Below are positions 25,512-33,779 of a DNA stretch of 64,000 nucleotides, in pieces. The notes beneath the pieces were generated by a model, which was not told the DNA's origin, searched no databases, and saw only the letters and a program-made list of their open reading frames with translations. Position numbers and translations under genes: made by a program. The stretch is taken from NCBI RefSeq assembly GCF_000720115.1, contig NZ_JOIR01000001.1, forward strand, positions 248,001 to 312,000. Direction: 5' to 3'. Numbering within the stretch: position 1 is the first letter of the stretch; each line of letters opens with the position of its first letter. Origin of the DNA: Streptomyces sp. NRRL F-2580 (GTDB lineage: Bacteria; Actinomycetota; Actinomycetes; Streptomycetales; Streptomycetaceae).

Positions 25512-27140
25512 ATGACTGACCGCACCGCCCTCTCCGCCGACGCCGCCGGAGCACCGACCAGGACCGTCCTCCTCCGCGGGGGCGAGGTCCACAGCCCCGC
25601 CGACCCCTTCGCCACCGCGATGGTCGTCGAGCGCGGCCACATCGCCTGGGTCGGTTCCGAGGGGGCGGCCGACGCCTTCGCGCAGGGCGTGGACGAGGTC
25701 GTCGACCTCGGCGGCGCGCTCGTCACGCCCGCCTTCACCGACGCCCACGTCCACACCACCTCCGCGGGTCTGGCCCTCACCGGGCTGGACCTCAGCGGAG
25801 CGCGCTCCCTGACGGCCGCGCTGGACCTGGTACGCGCGTACGCCGCGAGCCGTCCGGCCGACCGGGTGCTCCTCGGGCACGGCTGGGACGCCGCCCGCTG
25901 GCCCGAGCGCCGGGCGCCGCGCCGGGCCGAGCTCGACGAGGCCGCGGGCGGCCGCCCGCTCTACCTGAGCCGCATCGACGTGCACTCGGCCGTGGTCACC
26001 ACGGCCCTGCTCGACCTCGTCCCGGGCGTGCGGCCCGCCGGCGACCAGCCGCTGACCGCCGACGACCACCACGCCGTACGGCGGGCGGCCCTGGCCGCCG
26101 TCACCCCGGCCCAGCGCGCCGAGGCCCAGCGGGCCGCCCTCGACCAGGCCGCCTCCCTCGGCATCGGCTCCCTGCACGAGTGCGGCGGGCCCGACATCTC
26201 CTCCGCCGAGGACTTCACCGGCCTGCTCGCCCTGGCCGCCGAGCGGCCCGGCCCGCGCGTCTTCGGGTACTGGGCCGACCGGGACCTGGAGCTGGCCAGG
26301 GCGCTCGGGGCCGTCGGGGCCGCCGGCGACCTCTTCGTCGACGGCGCCCTCGGCTCACACACCGCCTGCCTGCACGCCCCGTACGCCGACGCCGCGCACA
26401 CCGGTACGGAGTACCTGGACGCGGTCGCGGTCGCCGAGCACGTGACGGCCTGTACCGAGGAGGGCCTCCAGGCCGGTTTCCACGCCATCGGGGACGCCGC
26501 GATCACCGCCGTGGTCGAGGGCGTCCGGGCGGCCGCCGAGAAGGTCGGCCTGGCCCGGGTGCGCGCCGCCCGGCACCGGGTGGAGCACGCCGAGATGATG
26601 ACCCCCGCCGCCATCGCCGCCTTCGCGGAGCTGGGGCTCACCGCCTCGGTGCAGCCCGCCTTCGACGCGGCCTGGGGCGGCGAGGACGGGATGTACGCCG
26701 ACCGGCTCGGAGCCGAGCGCGCCCGCACCCTCAACCCGTACGCGGCCATGCTCAAGGCCGGTGTCCCGCTGGCCTTCGGCTCGGACGCGCCGGTCACCCC
26801 GCTCGACCCGTGGGGCACGGTCCGCGCGGCCGCCTTCCACCGGACCCCCGGGCACCGCGTCTCCGTACGGGCCGCCTTCACCGCCCACACCAGGGGCGGC
26901 TGGCGGGCGCTGGGCCGCGACGACGCGGGGATCCTCGTACCGGGCGCCCCGGCCGACTACGCGGTCTGGCAGACCGGCGAACTGGTGGTCCAGGCCCCCG
27001 ACGACCGGGTCGCCCGCTGGTCCACCGACCCCCGTTCCGGCACCCCCGGACTGCCCGATCTGACCCCCGGATCCGAACTGCCGGTGTGCCTCGCCACCGT
27101 CGTCGGCGGGCGGGAGGTCTTCGTACGCCCACAGGGGTGA
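25512..27140 (+). CDS. Amidohydrolase family protein, YtcJ-like
   Basis: A 542-residue metal-dependent hydrolase of the YtcJ/exoenzyme-regulatory type. The metal site residues are visible: DAHVHTTSAG (first His pair), FHAIGDAAITAVVEG, RHRVEHAEMM and FGSDAPVTPLDPW. DGALGSHTACL is another family hallmark. N- and C-terminal segments form the small beta sandwich (VLLRGGEVHSP at the start, APADYAVWQTGELV near the end). The substrate is unknown; relatives cleave amide, carbamate or formyl groups. The regulator gene just upstream suggests induction by an amino-acid-like compound. Confidence 0.9.
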   Translation: MTDRTALSADAAGAPTRTVLLRGGEVHSPADPFATAMVVERGHIAWVGSEGAADAFAQGVDEVVDLGGALVTPAFTDAHVHTTSAGLALTGLDLSGARSLTAALDLVRAYAASRPADRVLLGHGWDAARWPERRAPRRAELDEAAGGRPLYLSRIDVHSAVVTTALLDLVPGVRPAGDQPLTADDHHAVRRAALAAVTPAQRAEAQRAALDQAASLGIGSLHECGGPDISSAEDFTGLLALAAERPGPRVFGYWADRDLELARALGAVGAAGDLFVDGALGSHTACLHAPYADAAHTGTEYLDAVAVAEHVTACTEEGLQAGFHAIGDAAITAVVEGVRAAAEKVGLARVRAARHRVEHAEMMTPAAIAAFAELGLTASVQPAFDAAWGGEDGMYADRLGAERARTLNPYAAMLKAGVPLAFGSDAPVTPLDPWGTVRAAAFHRTPGHRVSVRAAFTAHTRGGWRALGRDDAGILVPGAPADYAVWQTGELVVQAPDDRVARWSTDPRSGTPGLPDLTPGSELPVCLATVVGGREVFVRPQG

Positions 27141-27469
27141 TCCGTTGTGCCTCGGTTCGGTACCGGCGGTCGGACCCGGATAGGTTCGGCCGGGTCCACC
27201 ACAGGACGTCCGTGCCGGACGGATCCGTCTGCTCAGCGCGCCCGCGCCTCGGGGGCGAGGGGAGGTTCCGCCGGTGGGGGCACCCCCAGTGGTAGTTGGG
27301 GGAGGGTGGCCCCGGGTCGGGGCCCGGCGGTCCAGTAGACAACGGTCACGGCGGCCCGCAGCCAGCGGGCGTCTGACCGGCCCGAAGGACCGCGGGCCCC
27401 GATCACTGTTCTAAAGTCATCCTCTGCGACCAGACGTACAGGACGTGCAAGAGCACAAAAGGGGACTCA
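27141..27469. other. Intergenic region with a dispersed GC-rich repeat
   Basis: No gene in 329 bases. At about 27275-27306 lies a palindromic GGGGGCACCCCCAGTGGTAG followed by TTGGGGGAG; the reverse complement of the same module occurs at about 43842-43873. The last 60 bases (27400-27469) should carry the promoter of the mannosyltransferase gene, but I cannot define its boxes safely. Confidence 0.55.
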
Positions 27470-28243
27470 GTGAGCGACGGCGGACAGCGGACCTACGGGC
27501 CGCTCGGTACGGCCTTGGTGATCATTCCGACCTACAACGAGGCGGAGAACATCGGGCTGATCGTCGGCCGCGTCCGCGCGGCGGTGCCCGAGGCCCACAT
27601 CCTGGTCGCCGACGACAACAGCCCCGACGGCACCGGCAAGCTCGCCGACGAGCTCGCGGTCGGCGACGACCACGTGCACGTGCTGCACCGCAAGGGCAAG
27701 GAGGGGCTCGGCGCGGCCTACCTGGCGGGCTTCCTCTGGGCCTTGGACGCCGGCTACGGAGTGATCGTCGAGATGGACGCCGACGGTTCCCACCAGCCGG
27801 AGGAACTGCCCCGCCTGCTCACCGCGCTGGCCGGCGCCGACCTGGTCCTCGGCTCCCGCTGGGTGGCGGGCGGCCGCGTCGTCAACTGGCCCAAGAGCCG
27901 GGAGATCCTCTCGCGCGGCGGTTCGACGTACTCGCGGCTGATGCTGAACGTCCCGATCCGCGACGTGACCGGCGGCTACCGCGCCTTCCGCCGCGAGACC
28001 CTGGAGGGCCTGGGCCTGGACGAGGTGGCCTCCGCGGGCTACTGCTTCCAGGTCGACCTGGCCCGCAGGGCGGTGCAGAAGGGCTTCCGCGTGGTGGAGG
28101 TGCCCATCACGTTCGTCGAGCGGGAGTTCGGCGACAGCAAGATGAGCAAGGACATCGTGGTCGAGGCCCTGTGGCGGGTCACCCAGTGGGGCCTGAAGGC
28201 CCAGGCGGCCAGACTGCTGGGCAAGGACGGCGACAAGCAGTGA
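27470..28243 (+). CDS. ppm: Polyprenol-phosphate mannose synthase (GT2, Ppm1/DPM1-like)
   Basis: Transfers mannose from GDP-mannose to a polyprenol phosphate at the membrane, making the donor for protein O-mannosylation and lipoglycans. The 257-residue GT2 enzyme shows VIIPTYNEAENIGLIVGRVR, ADDNSPDGTGKLAD, the metal motif EMDADGSHQPEELPRL, LGSRWVAGGRVVNWPKSRE and VTGGYRAFRRETL. It is the soluble DPM1 type without C-terminal membrane domains. The GTG at 27470 follows AAAAGGGG. In S. coelicolor the orthologue is needed for phage phiC31 infection through glycosylation. FxsA follows on the same strand. Confidence 0.94.
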   Translation: MSDGGQRTYGPLGTALVIIPTYNEAENIGLIVGRVRAAVPEAHILVADDNSPDGTGKLADELAVGDDHVHVLHRKGKEGLGAAYLAGFLWALDAGYGVIVEMDADGSHQPEELPRLLTALAGADLVLGSRWVAGGRVVNWPKSREILSRGGSTYSRLMLNVPIRDVTGGYRAFRRETLEGLGLDEVASAGYCFQVDLARRAVQKGFRVVEVPITFVEREFGDSKMSKDIVVEALWRVTQWGLKAQAARLLGKDGDKQ

Positions 28244-28311
28244 CCCCCTAAGGGATGTCCGGTACCTCCGGCTGAGGCCGCTTTTACGCGGCCCCAGGCA
28301 CACTGGGTGGC

Positions 28312-28884
28312 ATGACGACCGGCATTTCCACGGCCCCCCGGCGGCGTTCGCCCGCCCGAACCTTCCTCCCTCTGGCCATCACGGCCTGGCTGATCCTGGA
28401 GATCTGGCTGCTCACCGTGGTCGCGGACGTGGCCGGCGGGCTCGCCGTGGCCGCGCTGCTGGCGGGTGGCATCGTCCTGGGCGCGCTGGTCATCAAGCGC
28501 GCCGGGCGGCGCGCCTTCAAGAACCTGTCGGACACCTTCCAGCAGGCCCAGCAGGGGCGGCAGCCCGCCCCGCAGGAGCCCGGCCGGGGCAACGGCCTCA
28601 CCATGCTGGCGGGCCTGCTCCTGATGATGCCGGGGCTGCTCTCCGACGTGGCGGGCCTGTTCCTCCTGCTCCCGCCCGTCCGGGCCTGGATCGGCCGCCG
28701 CGCGGCCCGCTCGCTGGAGCGCAAGATGGCCTCGGCCCCGGCCGGGAGTTTCGGCGACGCCTTCCAGCAGGCCCGCATCCACTACCCCGACGGCAAGGTC
28801 GTGCAGGGCGAGGTCGTCCGCGAGGACCGGCCCGAGGGGCCGGCCGGCCCGGACACGGGCCACCGCCCGCCCCTGGCGCCGTAG
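28312..28884 (+). CDS. fxsA: FxsA-family membrane protein
   Basis: A 190-residue protein with three to four membrane segments: LPLAITAWLILEIWLLTVVA, AVAALLAGGIVLGALVI and LTMLAGLLLMMPGLLSDVAG. The last contains the hallmark of FxsA proteins, which cause loss of phage F exclusion in E. coli when overexpressed. A charged cytoplasmic tail follows. The physiological role is unknown. It probably shares a transcript with the mannosyltransferase gene and is closed by the perfect hairpin at 28912-28956. Confidence 0.9.
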   Translation: MTTGISTAPRRRSPARTFLPLAITAWLILEIWLLTVVADVAGGLAVAALLAGGIVLGALVIKRAGRRAFKNLSDTFQQAQQGRQPAPQEPGRGNGLTMLAGLLLMMPGLLSDVAGLFLLLPPVRAWIGRRAARSLERKMASAPAGSFGDAFQQARIHYPDGKVVQGEVVREDRPEGPAGPDTGHRPPLAP

Positions 28885-28911
28885 CGCGCAGGAGAGCAGG
28901 AGAGCAGGAGA

Positions 28912-28956
28912 AAGCCGAGGGGCCCCGCCACACTGTGTGGCGGGGCCCCTCGGCTT
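28912..28956. terminator. Bidirectional terminator between fxsA and rbpA
   Basis: A perfect 21-bp inverted repeat (28912-28932 with 28936-28956) with a 3-base loop, placed between two convergent genes. On the plus strand the stem ends in CTTGTGT, on the minus strand in CTTTCTC. Confidence 0.9.
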
Positions 28957-28973
28957 GTGTATCCGTCCGGCTG

Positions 28974-29348
28974 TCAGGCGGACTTGCGGCTGTCCCGCGG
29001 ATGCACGGCAATGTTCATGGCGCCGGAACGCAGGACTGCAAGCCTTTCGGCCAGCACTTCCTCCAGCTCCTCGCGGGTGCGTCGCTCCATGAGCATGTCC
29101 CAGTGCGTTCGCGCAGGCTTGCCCTTCTTCTCTTCGGGCCCGTCCCCGTCCACCAGGAGTGCCATGGCGCCGCACGCCTTGCACTCCCACTCCGGCGGAA
29201 TTTCTGCCTCAACCGAGAACGGCATCTCAAATCGATGTCCGTTCTGGCATGCGTACTCCACCGCCTGGCGCGGGGCCAGATCGATGCCGCGGTCCGTCTC
29301 GTAGCTGGTAACCACGAGGCGCGTACCGCGGAGAGCTCGCTCACTCAT
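28974..29348 (-). CDS. rbpA: RNA polymerase-binding protein RbpA
   Basis: Essential or near-essential actinobacterial factor that binds RNA polymerase and the principal sigma factors (HrdB), stabilising open complexes; it also raises basal rifampicin tolerance. The 124-residue protein starts MSERALRGTRLVVTSYETDR, has the core domain with CQNGHRF and WECKACG cysteines and the basic linker plus sigma-interacting C-terminal helix (THWDMLMERRTREELEEVLA). The ATG at 29348 gives the established length; an upstream ATG at 29378 is rejected. A SigR-type promoter lies about 63-90 bases upstream. Confidence 0.97.
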   Translation of the reverse strand: MSERALRGTRLVVTSYETDRGIDLAPRQAVEYACQNGHRFEMPFSVEAEIPPEWECKACGAMALLVDGDGPEEKKGKPARTHWDMLMERRTREELEEVLAERLAVLRSGAMNIAVHPRDSRKSA

Positions 29349-29410
29349 GAATCGTGCCTCCCGGGCTTTGTCGCCCACAGGACAGGTGTCGCTGTCGTCG
29401 TCATCCGGTC

Positions 29411-29437
29411 AACGTCCGGTCGGCGGTATAGATTCCC
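29411..29437 (-). promoter_or_regulatory. SigR-type promoter of rbpA
   Basis: On the minus strand GGGAAT (29437-29432) and GTT (29413-29411) are separated by exactly 18 bases, the consensus of the disulfide-stress sigma factor SigR. rbpA is a known SigR target in S. coelicolor, so the match is very probably functional. The start codon is 62 bases downstream. Confidence 0.85.
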
Positions 29438-29662
29438 GCTCCGGGTCGTGCGTCGCCCGTCGTGCCGCCCCTTGTTGTACCCACCAATGCCCGTTTTGTC
29501 ACATCTGGCAGCAGATGTCACCCAACGTCCACGCTTCTCGAGCGCGCAGTAACGGTCCGCCTGGCAGGCCAAAGGCGTACACTACCGGCCCTTTGCTTCA
29601 ACGTCTAAATTCGTTCGGAATTCGTTCGCGGATCCGGGCCGGGCGCAGTCGCGGACCCGCTC

Positions 29663-31063
29663 TCAGATCCGCTCCGGTACAGGATTGCCTGCCGCTTCCA
29701 CCGCGCGCCGCACCGGCACTCTGGCCAGGAGCACGAATCCCAGTGCGAAGAAGACCACCAGCGAGATGATCGCGTCCCGGTAGCTCCCCGTGAGCTGGTA
29801 GGTCAGGCCGAAGACGAGCGGCCCCACCCAGCTCAGCCCGCGGTCGCTCATCTCGTACGCCGAGAAGTACTCGGCCTCCTTGCCGGCCGGCACCAGGTGC
29901 GAGAAGAGCGAGCGCGACAGCGCCTGGCTGCCGCCCAGCACCAGCCCGATCATCGCGGCGAGCGCGAAGAACCACACCGGGGTCCGGGCCGGCAGGAAGT
30001 ATCCGACCGCGAGCGTCACGCCCCACGCGGCCAGCGAGCCCAGGATCGTCCGCTTGGCGCCGTAGATCCGCGCGAGGCGGCCCATCCCCAGCGCCCCGCC
30101 CACCGCCAGGACCTGCACCAGCAGCACCGCCCCGATGAGCGTGGACTGCTCCAGCTCCAGCTCCTCCGATCCGTAGATGGAAGCCTGGGAGATCACCGTC
30201 TGCACGCCGTCGTTGTAGATCAGGTACGCCAGCAGGAACGACAGCGTCAGCGGGTAGCGCCGCATGTCCTTGAGGGTGGCGACGAGCTGCTTCCAGCCGC
30301 TGACCGCCGGCCCGGCCCCCGGCTCCCGGACCACGGCCCGGTCCCGCAGCCGGCGCAGCGGGATCAGGGCGAAGGCACCCCACCACAGGCCTGAGGAGGC
30401 CAGGCAGATCCGTACCGCCATGCCCTCGGTGAGCCCGAAGGAGTCGTGGCCCATGTAGAGCACCAGGTTCAGCACGAGCATCACGGAGCCCGCCGTGTAG
30501 CCGAAGGCCCAGCCCCGCGACGAGACGGTGTCCCGCTCGTCCGGCGTGGAGATCTGCGGCAGGTAGGCGTTGTAGAGCACCATCGAGACGGACAGCGAGG
30601 CGTTCGCCACGATGAGCAGCAGCCCGCCCAGCAGGTAGCGCTCACCGCCCAGGAAGAACATCCCCGTCGTCGCCGCGGCGCCCGTGTACGCGGCCACCGC
30701 CAGCAACGGCTTCTTGCGCCCGGTCCGGTCCGCCGCGGCGCCCACCAGCGGCATGAGCAGCACGGCCAGGATCACCGAGGCCGACACCGAGTAGGCGAAG
30801 AAGGAACCGGCCCGCACCGGGATGCCCAGCGGGTGCACGAAACCCTCGGCGTCCGCGGCGGCCTTGGCCACCGAGGTCAGGTACGGCCCGAGGAACACGG
30901 TGAGCACGCTCGCCGAGTACACCGACACGGCGAAGTCGTAGAAGTACCAGCCGCGCTGCTCGCGCTTGCGCGCGGCCGCGACCGCCGTGGCCGATCTGCC
31001 GTCCTCGGCTCCCGGTTCCGCTGGTTCCGCTTCCTCGGCGGTCCTGCTGTCTTCCGCGCTCAC
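29663..31063 (-). CDS. MFS transporter, UMF1/Atg22-like
   Basis: A 466-residue membrane protein with about twelve helices. It begins with an acidic cytoplasmic head, then EQRGWYFYDFAVSVYSASVL, a signature of the UMF1/vacuole-effluxer MFS branch, followed by PLVGAAADRTGRKKPLL (the loop 2-3 motif) and GGSQALSRSLFSHLVPAGKE. Such proteins efflux amino acids or unknown solutes. The GTG at 31063 follows GAGGGGGAC. The longer frame that extends to 32575 overlaps other genes and is spurious. It lies 68 bases from the phosphodiesterase gene upstream on the same strand. Confidence 0.9.
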   Translation of the reverse strand: MSAEDSRTAEEAEPAEPGAEDGRSATAVAAARKREQRGWYFYDFAVSVYSASVLTVFLGPYLTSVAKAAADAEGFVHPLGIPVRAGSFFAYSVSASVILAVLLMPLVGAAADRTGRKKPLLAVAAYTGAAATTGMFFLGGERYLLGGLLLIVANASLSVSMVLYNAYLPQISTPDERDTVSSRGWAFGYTAGSVMLVLNLVLYMGHDSFGLTEGMAVRICLASSGLWWGAFALIPLRRLRDRAVVREPGAGPAVSGWKQLVATLKDMRRYPLTLSFLLAYLIYNDGVQTVISQASIYGSEELELEQSTLIGAVLLVQVLAVGGALGMGRLARIYGAKRTILGSLAAWGVTLAVGYFLPARTPVWFFALAAMIGLVLGGSQALSRSLFSHLVPAGKEAEYFSAYEMSDRGLSWVGPLVFGLTYQLTGSYRDAIISLVVFFALGFVLLARVPVRRAVEAAGNPVPERI

Positions 31064-31131
31064 CTGGTGTCCCCCTCGCTGGTCCCCGTACCGCAGCGGC
31101 CATCGGGCCCGCGCGGCGGCCGAAGGGCGTG

Positions 31132-31902
31132 TCAGGCCCAGGCTCCGCGCCGGTCCAGCACCGTGCGCAAGATGTCGATCCGGTCGGTCATGATGCCATC
31201 GACTCCCAGGTCGAGGAGAGCCTCCATGCGTTCCGGTTCGTTCACGGTCCACACGTGGACCTGCAGACCCCGCTCGTGCGCGGTCCGCACGAAGCGCCGG
31301 TCGACCACGCGGATGCCCGCCTGGGTCTCCGGCACCTGGGCCGCCACCGCGCCCACGCGCAGCGCCGCCGGGATCGCGTACGAGCGCAGCCGCAGGCCCA
31401 GGACCCCGCGTACGCCGTACGAGCTCGCCAGCCGGGGGCCGGCGATCCGCTGGGCGCGGGCCACCCGGCTCTCGGAGAAGGAGCCCACGCAGACCCGGTC
31501 CCAGATCCCGGTCCGCGCGATCAGGTTGACCAGCGGGTGCAGGGCCGACTCGGCCTTGATGTCGATGTTCCAGCGGGCGTCCGGGAACTCCTCCAGCAGC
31601 TCCTCGAAGAGCGGCAGGGGCTCGGTGCCCGCCACGCGCACCTCGCGGACCTGCTTCCAGGGCAGCTCGGCGATCCGGCCCCGGCCGTCGGTGACCCGGT
31701 CCAGCGTGGAGTCGTGGAAGGCGACGAGTTTCCCGTCGGCCGTGGCGTGCACATCGGTCTCGAAGTACCGGTAGCCCGCTTCGGCCGCCCGGCGGAAGGC
31801 GGCGGCGGTGTTCTCCAGCCCGTCCGCGGCGCCTCCCCGGTGTGCGAAGGGGATCGGAGCCGGGTGGTCCAGATACGGATGGCGAAGGCGTACGTGCGTC
31901 AC
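31132..31902 (-). CDS. Glycerophosphodiester phosphodiesterase
   Basis: Cleaves glycerophosphodiesters to glycerol 3-phosphate and an alcohol. The 256-residue TIM barrel has the catalytic motifs FAHRGGAADGLENT, YFETDVHATADGKLVAFHD and WTVNEPERMEALLDLGVDG, and the C-terminal IMTDRIDIL. No signal peptide is present, so it is cytoplasmic. GTG start at 31902. The MFS gene follows in the same direction and may be cotranscribed. Substrate range within the family is not decidable. Confidence 0.93.
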   Translation of the reverse strand: MTHVRLRHPYLDHPAPIPFAHRGGAADGLENTAAAFRRAAEAGYRYFETDVHATADGKLVAFHDSTLDRVTDGRGRIAELPWKQVREVRVAGTEPLPLFEELLEEFPDARWNIDIKAESALHPLVNLIARTGIWDRVCVGSFSESRVARAQRIAGPRLASSYGVRGVLGLRLRSYAIPAALRVGAVAAQVPETQAGIRVVDRRFVRTAHERGLQVHVWTVNEPERMEALLDLGVDGIMTDRIDILRTVLDRRGAWA

Positions 31903-32117
31903 GGCGGCAGTATCCCCCGTGGCGTGAGGGGACGGGGGTCCGCGAGGTGAACGGCGGACACGGCGGAGGCCGCTCCGGCGCCCCTCTGGTGCCCCGGTGC
32001 GGCGCCCCCTGGTGCAAGTGGACTGGGGCGTGACAGTCTGGGCCCGCAGACATCAATCCAATCCCGGCCTCCGGCGCCCGCCGTCGAGGCCAATCCGACG
32101 AAGGTGGACCGGACGCA

Positions 32118-33620
32118 ATGGCCGAATGGACCTCGGCGGTCGGCGCCGCCCAGCTCGCCCGTCTCATCACCTCGCAGCAGGAGCGTCCCGCGGTCCCCGG
32201 CGCCCGCAAACTGCCCGCGTACCGCACCCTCGCCGACGCGATCCGCCTCCTCGTCCTCGAAGGCCGCGTCCCGGTCGCCGCCAGGCTCCCCGCCGAGCGG
32301 GAGCTGGCCGTCTCCCTCTCCCTCAGCCGCACCACCGTCGCCGCCGCGTACGAGGCCCTGCGCGGGGAGGGGTTCCTGGAGTCCCGCCGGGGTGCCGGCA
32401 GCTGGACCGCCGTCCCGGCCGGGAACCCGCTGCCCGCGCGCGGCCTGGAACCGCTGCCGCCCGAGTCCCTCGGCTCGATGATCGACCTCGGCTGCGCCGC
32501 CCTCCCCGCCCCGGAGCCCTGGCTCACCAAGGCCGTCCAGGGTGCACTGGAGGAGCTGCCCCCGTACGCACACACGCACGGCGACTACCCGGCCGGCCTG
32601 CCCGCGCTGCGCCGGATGCTCGCCGACCGCTACACCGAGCAGGGCATCCCCACCATGCCCGAGCAGATCATGGTCACCACCGGCGCGATGGGCGCGATCG
32701 ACGCCATCTGCAGCCTCTTCGCCGGGCGCGGGGAGCGGATCGCCGTCGAGTCGCCGTCCTACGCCAACATCCTCCAGCTCATGCGCGCCGCCGGGGTGCG
32801 CCTGGTCCCCGTCGCCATGGCGGACGGGCTGGCCGGCTGGGACATGGACGTCTGGCGGCAGGTGCTGCGCGACTCGGCCCCCCGCCTCGCCTACGTCGTG
32901 GCCGACTTCCACAACCCGACCGGAGCCCTGGCCTCCGACGAGCAGCGCCGCGCCATGGTGGCGGCCGCCCGCTCGGCCGGCACCGTCCTCGTCGCCGACG
33001 AGACCATGCTGGAACTCCAGCTGGACCCGGAACTGGAGATGCCCCGCCCGGTCTGCTCCTTCGACCCCGGCGGCAGCACGGTCATCACCGTGGGCTCCGC
33101 CAGCAAGGCCTTCTGGGCGGGCATGCGGATCGGCTGGGTCCGCGCCGCCCCCGACGTGATCCGCAGCCTGGTCGCCGCCCGCGCCTACGCCGACCTGGGC
33201 ACGCCCGTGCTGGAGCAGCTCGCGGTGAACTGGCTGATGCGCACCGGGGGCTGGCGGGAGGCCGTCGGGATCCGCCGCGACCAGGCCCGGGAGAACCGTG
33301 ACGCGCTGGTCGCGGCGGTCCGCCGGGAGCTGCCGGACTGGGAGTTCGAGGTTCCGCGGGGCGGCCTCACGCTGTGGGCCCGCGCGGGTGGACTGTCCGG
33401 GTCCCGGCTGGCCGAGGTGGGGGAGCGGGTCGGCGTACGGGTCCCCTCGGGGCCGCGGTTCGGCGTGGACGGGGCCTTCGAGGGCTATGTCCGGCTGCCG
33501 TTCACCGTGGGCGGGCCGGTGGCCGTTGAGGCCGCCTCCCGGCTCGCGGCGGCGGCCCGGCTGGTCGGCACGGGCGCGGGCAGCAGCGGCGCGGAGCCGC
33601 CGCGCACGTTCGTGGCGTAA
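32118..33620 (+). CDS. MocR/PdxR-type regulator (GntR HTH fused to aminotransferase)
   Basis: A 500-residue fusion. Residues 1-115 hold a GntR winged helix (LPAERELAVSLSLSRTTVAA, YEALRGEGFLESRRGAGSW). Residues 140-480 are a class I aminotransferase domain with DFHNPTGALAS and the PLP lysine in TVGSASKAFWAGMRIGWVR. MocR proteins use PLP or amino-acid-PLP adducts as effector, usually without net transamination. It is divergent from the phosphodiesterase gene (215 bases between starts), which is a candidate target, as none of the neighbours is a PLP synthase. ATG at 32118. Confidence 0.92.
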   Translation: MAEWTSAVGAAQLARLITSQQERPAVPGARKLPAYRTLADAIRLLVLEGRVPVAARLPAERELAVSLSLSRTTVAAAYEALRGEGFLESRRGAGSWTAVPAGNPLPARGLEPLPPESLGSMIDLGCAALPAPEPWLTKAVQGALEELPPYAHTHGDYPAGLPALRRMLADRYTEQGIPTMPEQIMVTTGAMGAIDAICSLFAGRGERIAVESPSYANILQLMRAAGVRLVPVAMADGLAGWDMDVWRQVLRDSAPRLAYVVADFHNPTGALASDEQRRAMVAAARSAGTVLVADETMLELQLDPELEMPRPVCSFDPGGSTVITVGSASKAFWAGMRIGWVRAAPDVIRSLVAARAYADLGTPVLEQLAVNWLMRTGGWREAVGIRRDQARENRDALVAAVRRELPDWEFEVPRGGLTLWARAGGLSGSRLAEVGERVGVRVPSGPRFGVDGAFEGYVRLPFTVGGPVAVEAASRLAAAARLVGTGAGSSGAEPPRTFVA

Positions 33621-33779
33621 CCCGCCGACCCCGCTGCCCGCTGGTCGGGACGGGGCCGGGTGTGTGCCGGGGCACCCCCGCAGGGCGCCGAACGCGACCA
33701 CCCCTCACGCTCCGACCCCTCGCCACGTTCGGCCTCCGAGGAGATGCCCCGGCGCGCGCCCGGGCCCGTCGCGACCGGC

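Noticed and set aside
30446..31774. Plus-strand 442-codon frame over the MFS and phosphodiesterase genes
   Set aside because: Arg/His-rich antisense shadow of two well-recognised minus-strand genes.
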